A DNA stretch of 22,136 nucleotides from Pelargonium x hortorum (lineage: Eukaryota; Streptophyta; Magnoliopsida; Geraniales; Geraniaceae). The notes beneath the pieces were generated by a model. The model saw nothing but the letters and a program-made list of their open reading frames with translations. It did no database searches and was not told where the DNA came from. A program made the position numbers and the translations under genes. Numbering within the stretch: position 1 is the stretch's first letter; each line of letters opens with the position of its first letter. Positions 22,114 through 22,136 of the stretch are shown piece after piece. Where the stretch lies: the NCBI GenBank assembly GCA_036897525.1, contig JAYMTJ010000113.1:1-22136 (forward strand), written 5' to 3'.

Positions 22114-22136
22114 ACTCGTGAACTTAGCCGATACAA
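22114..22136 (+). other. Start of plastid trnA-rrn23 spacer
   Basis: The 23 bases after the tRNA match the beginning of the angiosperm plastid trnA-rrn23 spacer as I remember it, including GTGAACTTAGCCGATACAA. The sequence stops at the window edge, so whether rrn23 follows is unknown. Confidence 0.65.

Larger units (their letters stand above)
22040..22136 (+). other. Plastid-derived segment (end of trnA-UGC intron to trnA-rrn23 spacer)
   Basis: About 97 bases match, from memory, the plastid rRNA operon between the last domain of the trnA-UGC group II intron and the spacer before rrn23. The match begins abruptly near 22040 and runs to the window edge, so the insert probably continues rightward, possibly into rrn23 sequence. 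Plastid DNA inside mitochondrial genomes (MTPT) is common in seed plants and this operon is a frequent source. Upstream the expected intron body, trnA 5' exon, trnI and rrn16 are missing. This argues against the window being plastid DNA itself. A nuclear copy cannot be excluded from sequence alone. Confidence 0.75.

Noticed and set aside
21903-22136. 77-codon frame running off the reverse strand across the tRNA-Ala exon
   Set aside because: It is antisense to the plastid tRNA-Ala exon and intron end. Such frames over tRNA DNA are common artefacts.

Overview
The window looks like a stretch of intergenic DNA from a land-plant mitochondrial genome. The call rests on three observations. A piece of the plastid inverted repeat (end of the trnA-UGC intron, the trnA-UGC 3' exon and the first bases of the trnA-rrn23 spacer) lies at the extreme 3' end. 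The rest is AT-rich, has almost no open reading frames, and lacks the strong CpG depletion of plant nuclear DNA. It has none of the dense gene packing of a plastid genome. The spacer wording after trnA fits flowering plants as I remember them. I cannot name the species. The DNA is AT-rich for a plant mitochondrion: lines I counted by hand mostly hold about 14 to 22 G+C per 60 bases.

Layout. From 1 to about 13040 there is AT-rich sequence with short tandem repeats, G-rich tracts, two weak tRNA-like remnants (near 8434 and 9121, reverse strand) and no recognisable gene. From 13041 to 13375 there is a GC-richer island with cryptic trinucleotide repetition and a 67-codon ATG frame of doubtful status. 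From 13376 to about 21480 AT-rich spacer resumes, including a block of about 5 kb (roughly 15.2 to 20.0 kb) in which C mostly exceeds G on the given strand. From about 21490 to 22039 the DNA is again GC-richer and unassigned. Positions 22040 to 22136 are plastid-derived and probably continue past the window edge.

The longest open frame is 122 codons and starts with TTG. At this base composition that is roughly what chance gives in 22 kb over six frames, and no frame matches a plant mitochondrial protein I know (nad, cox, cob, atp, ccm, sdh, rps, rpl, matR, mttB). I also found no rRNA, no complete tRNA and no group II intron core.

The most interesting structure is statistical. Very short GC-rich palindrome-like words of the form GGG-A/T-CCC (GGATTCC/GGAATCC, GGATCC, GGGACCC/GGGTCCC, GGGCCC) are scattered through the window far more often than base composition predicts. 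They resemble, at much smaller size, the GC clusters of other organelle genomes. Nothing here supports a coding system or operon.
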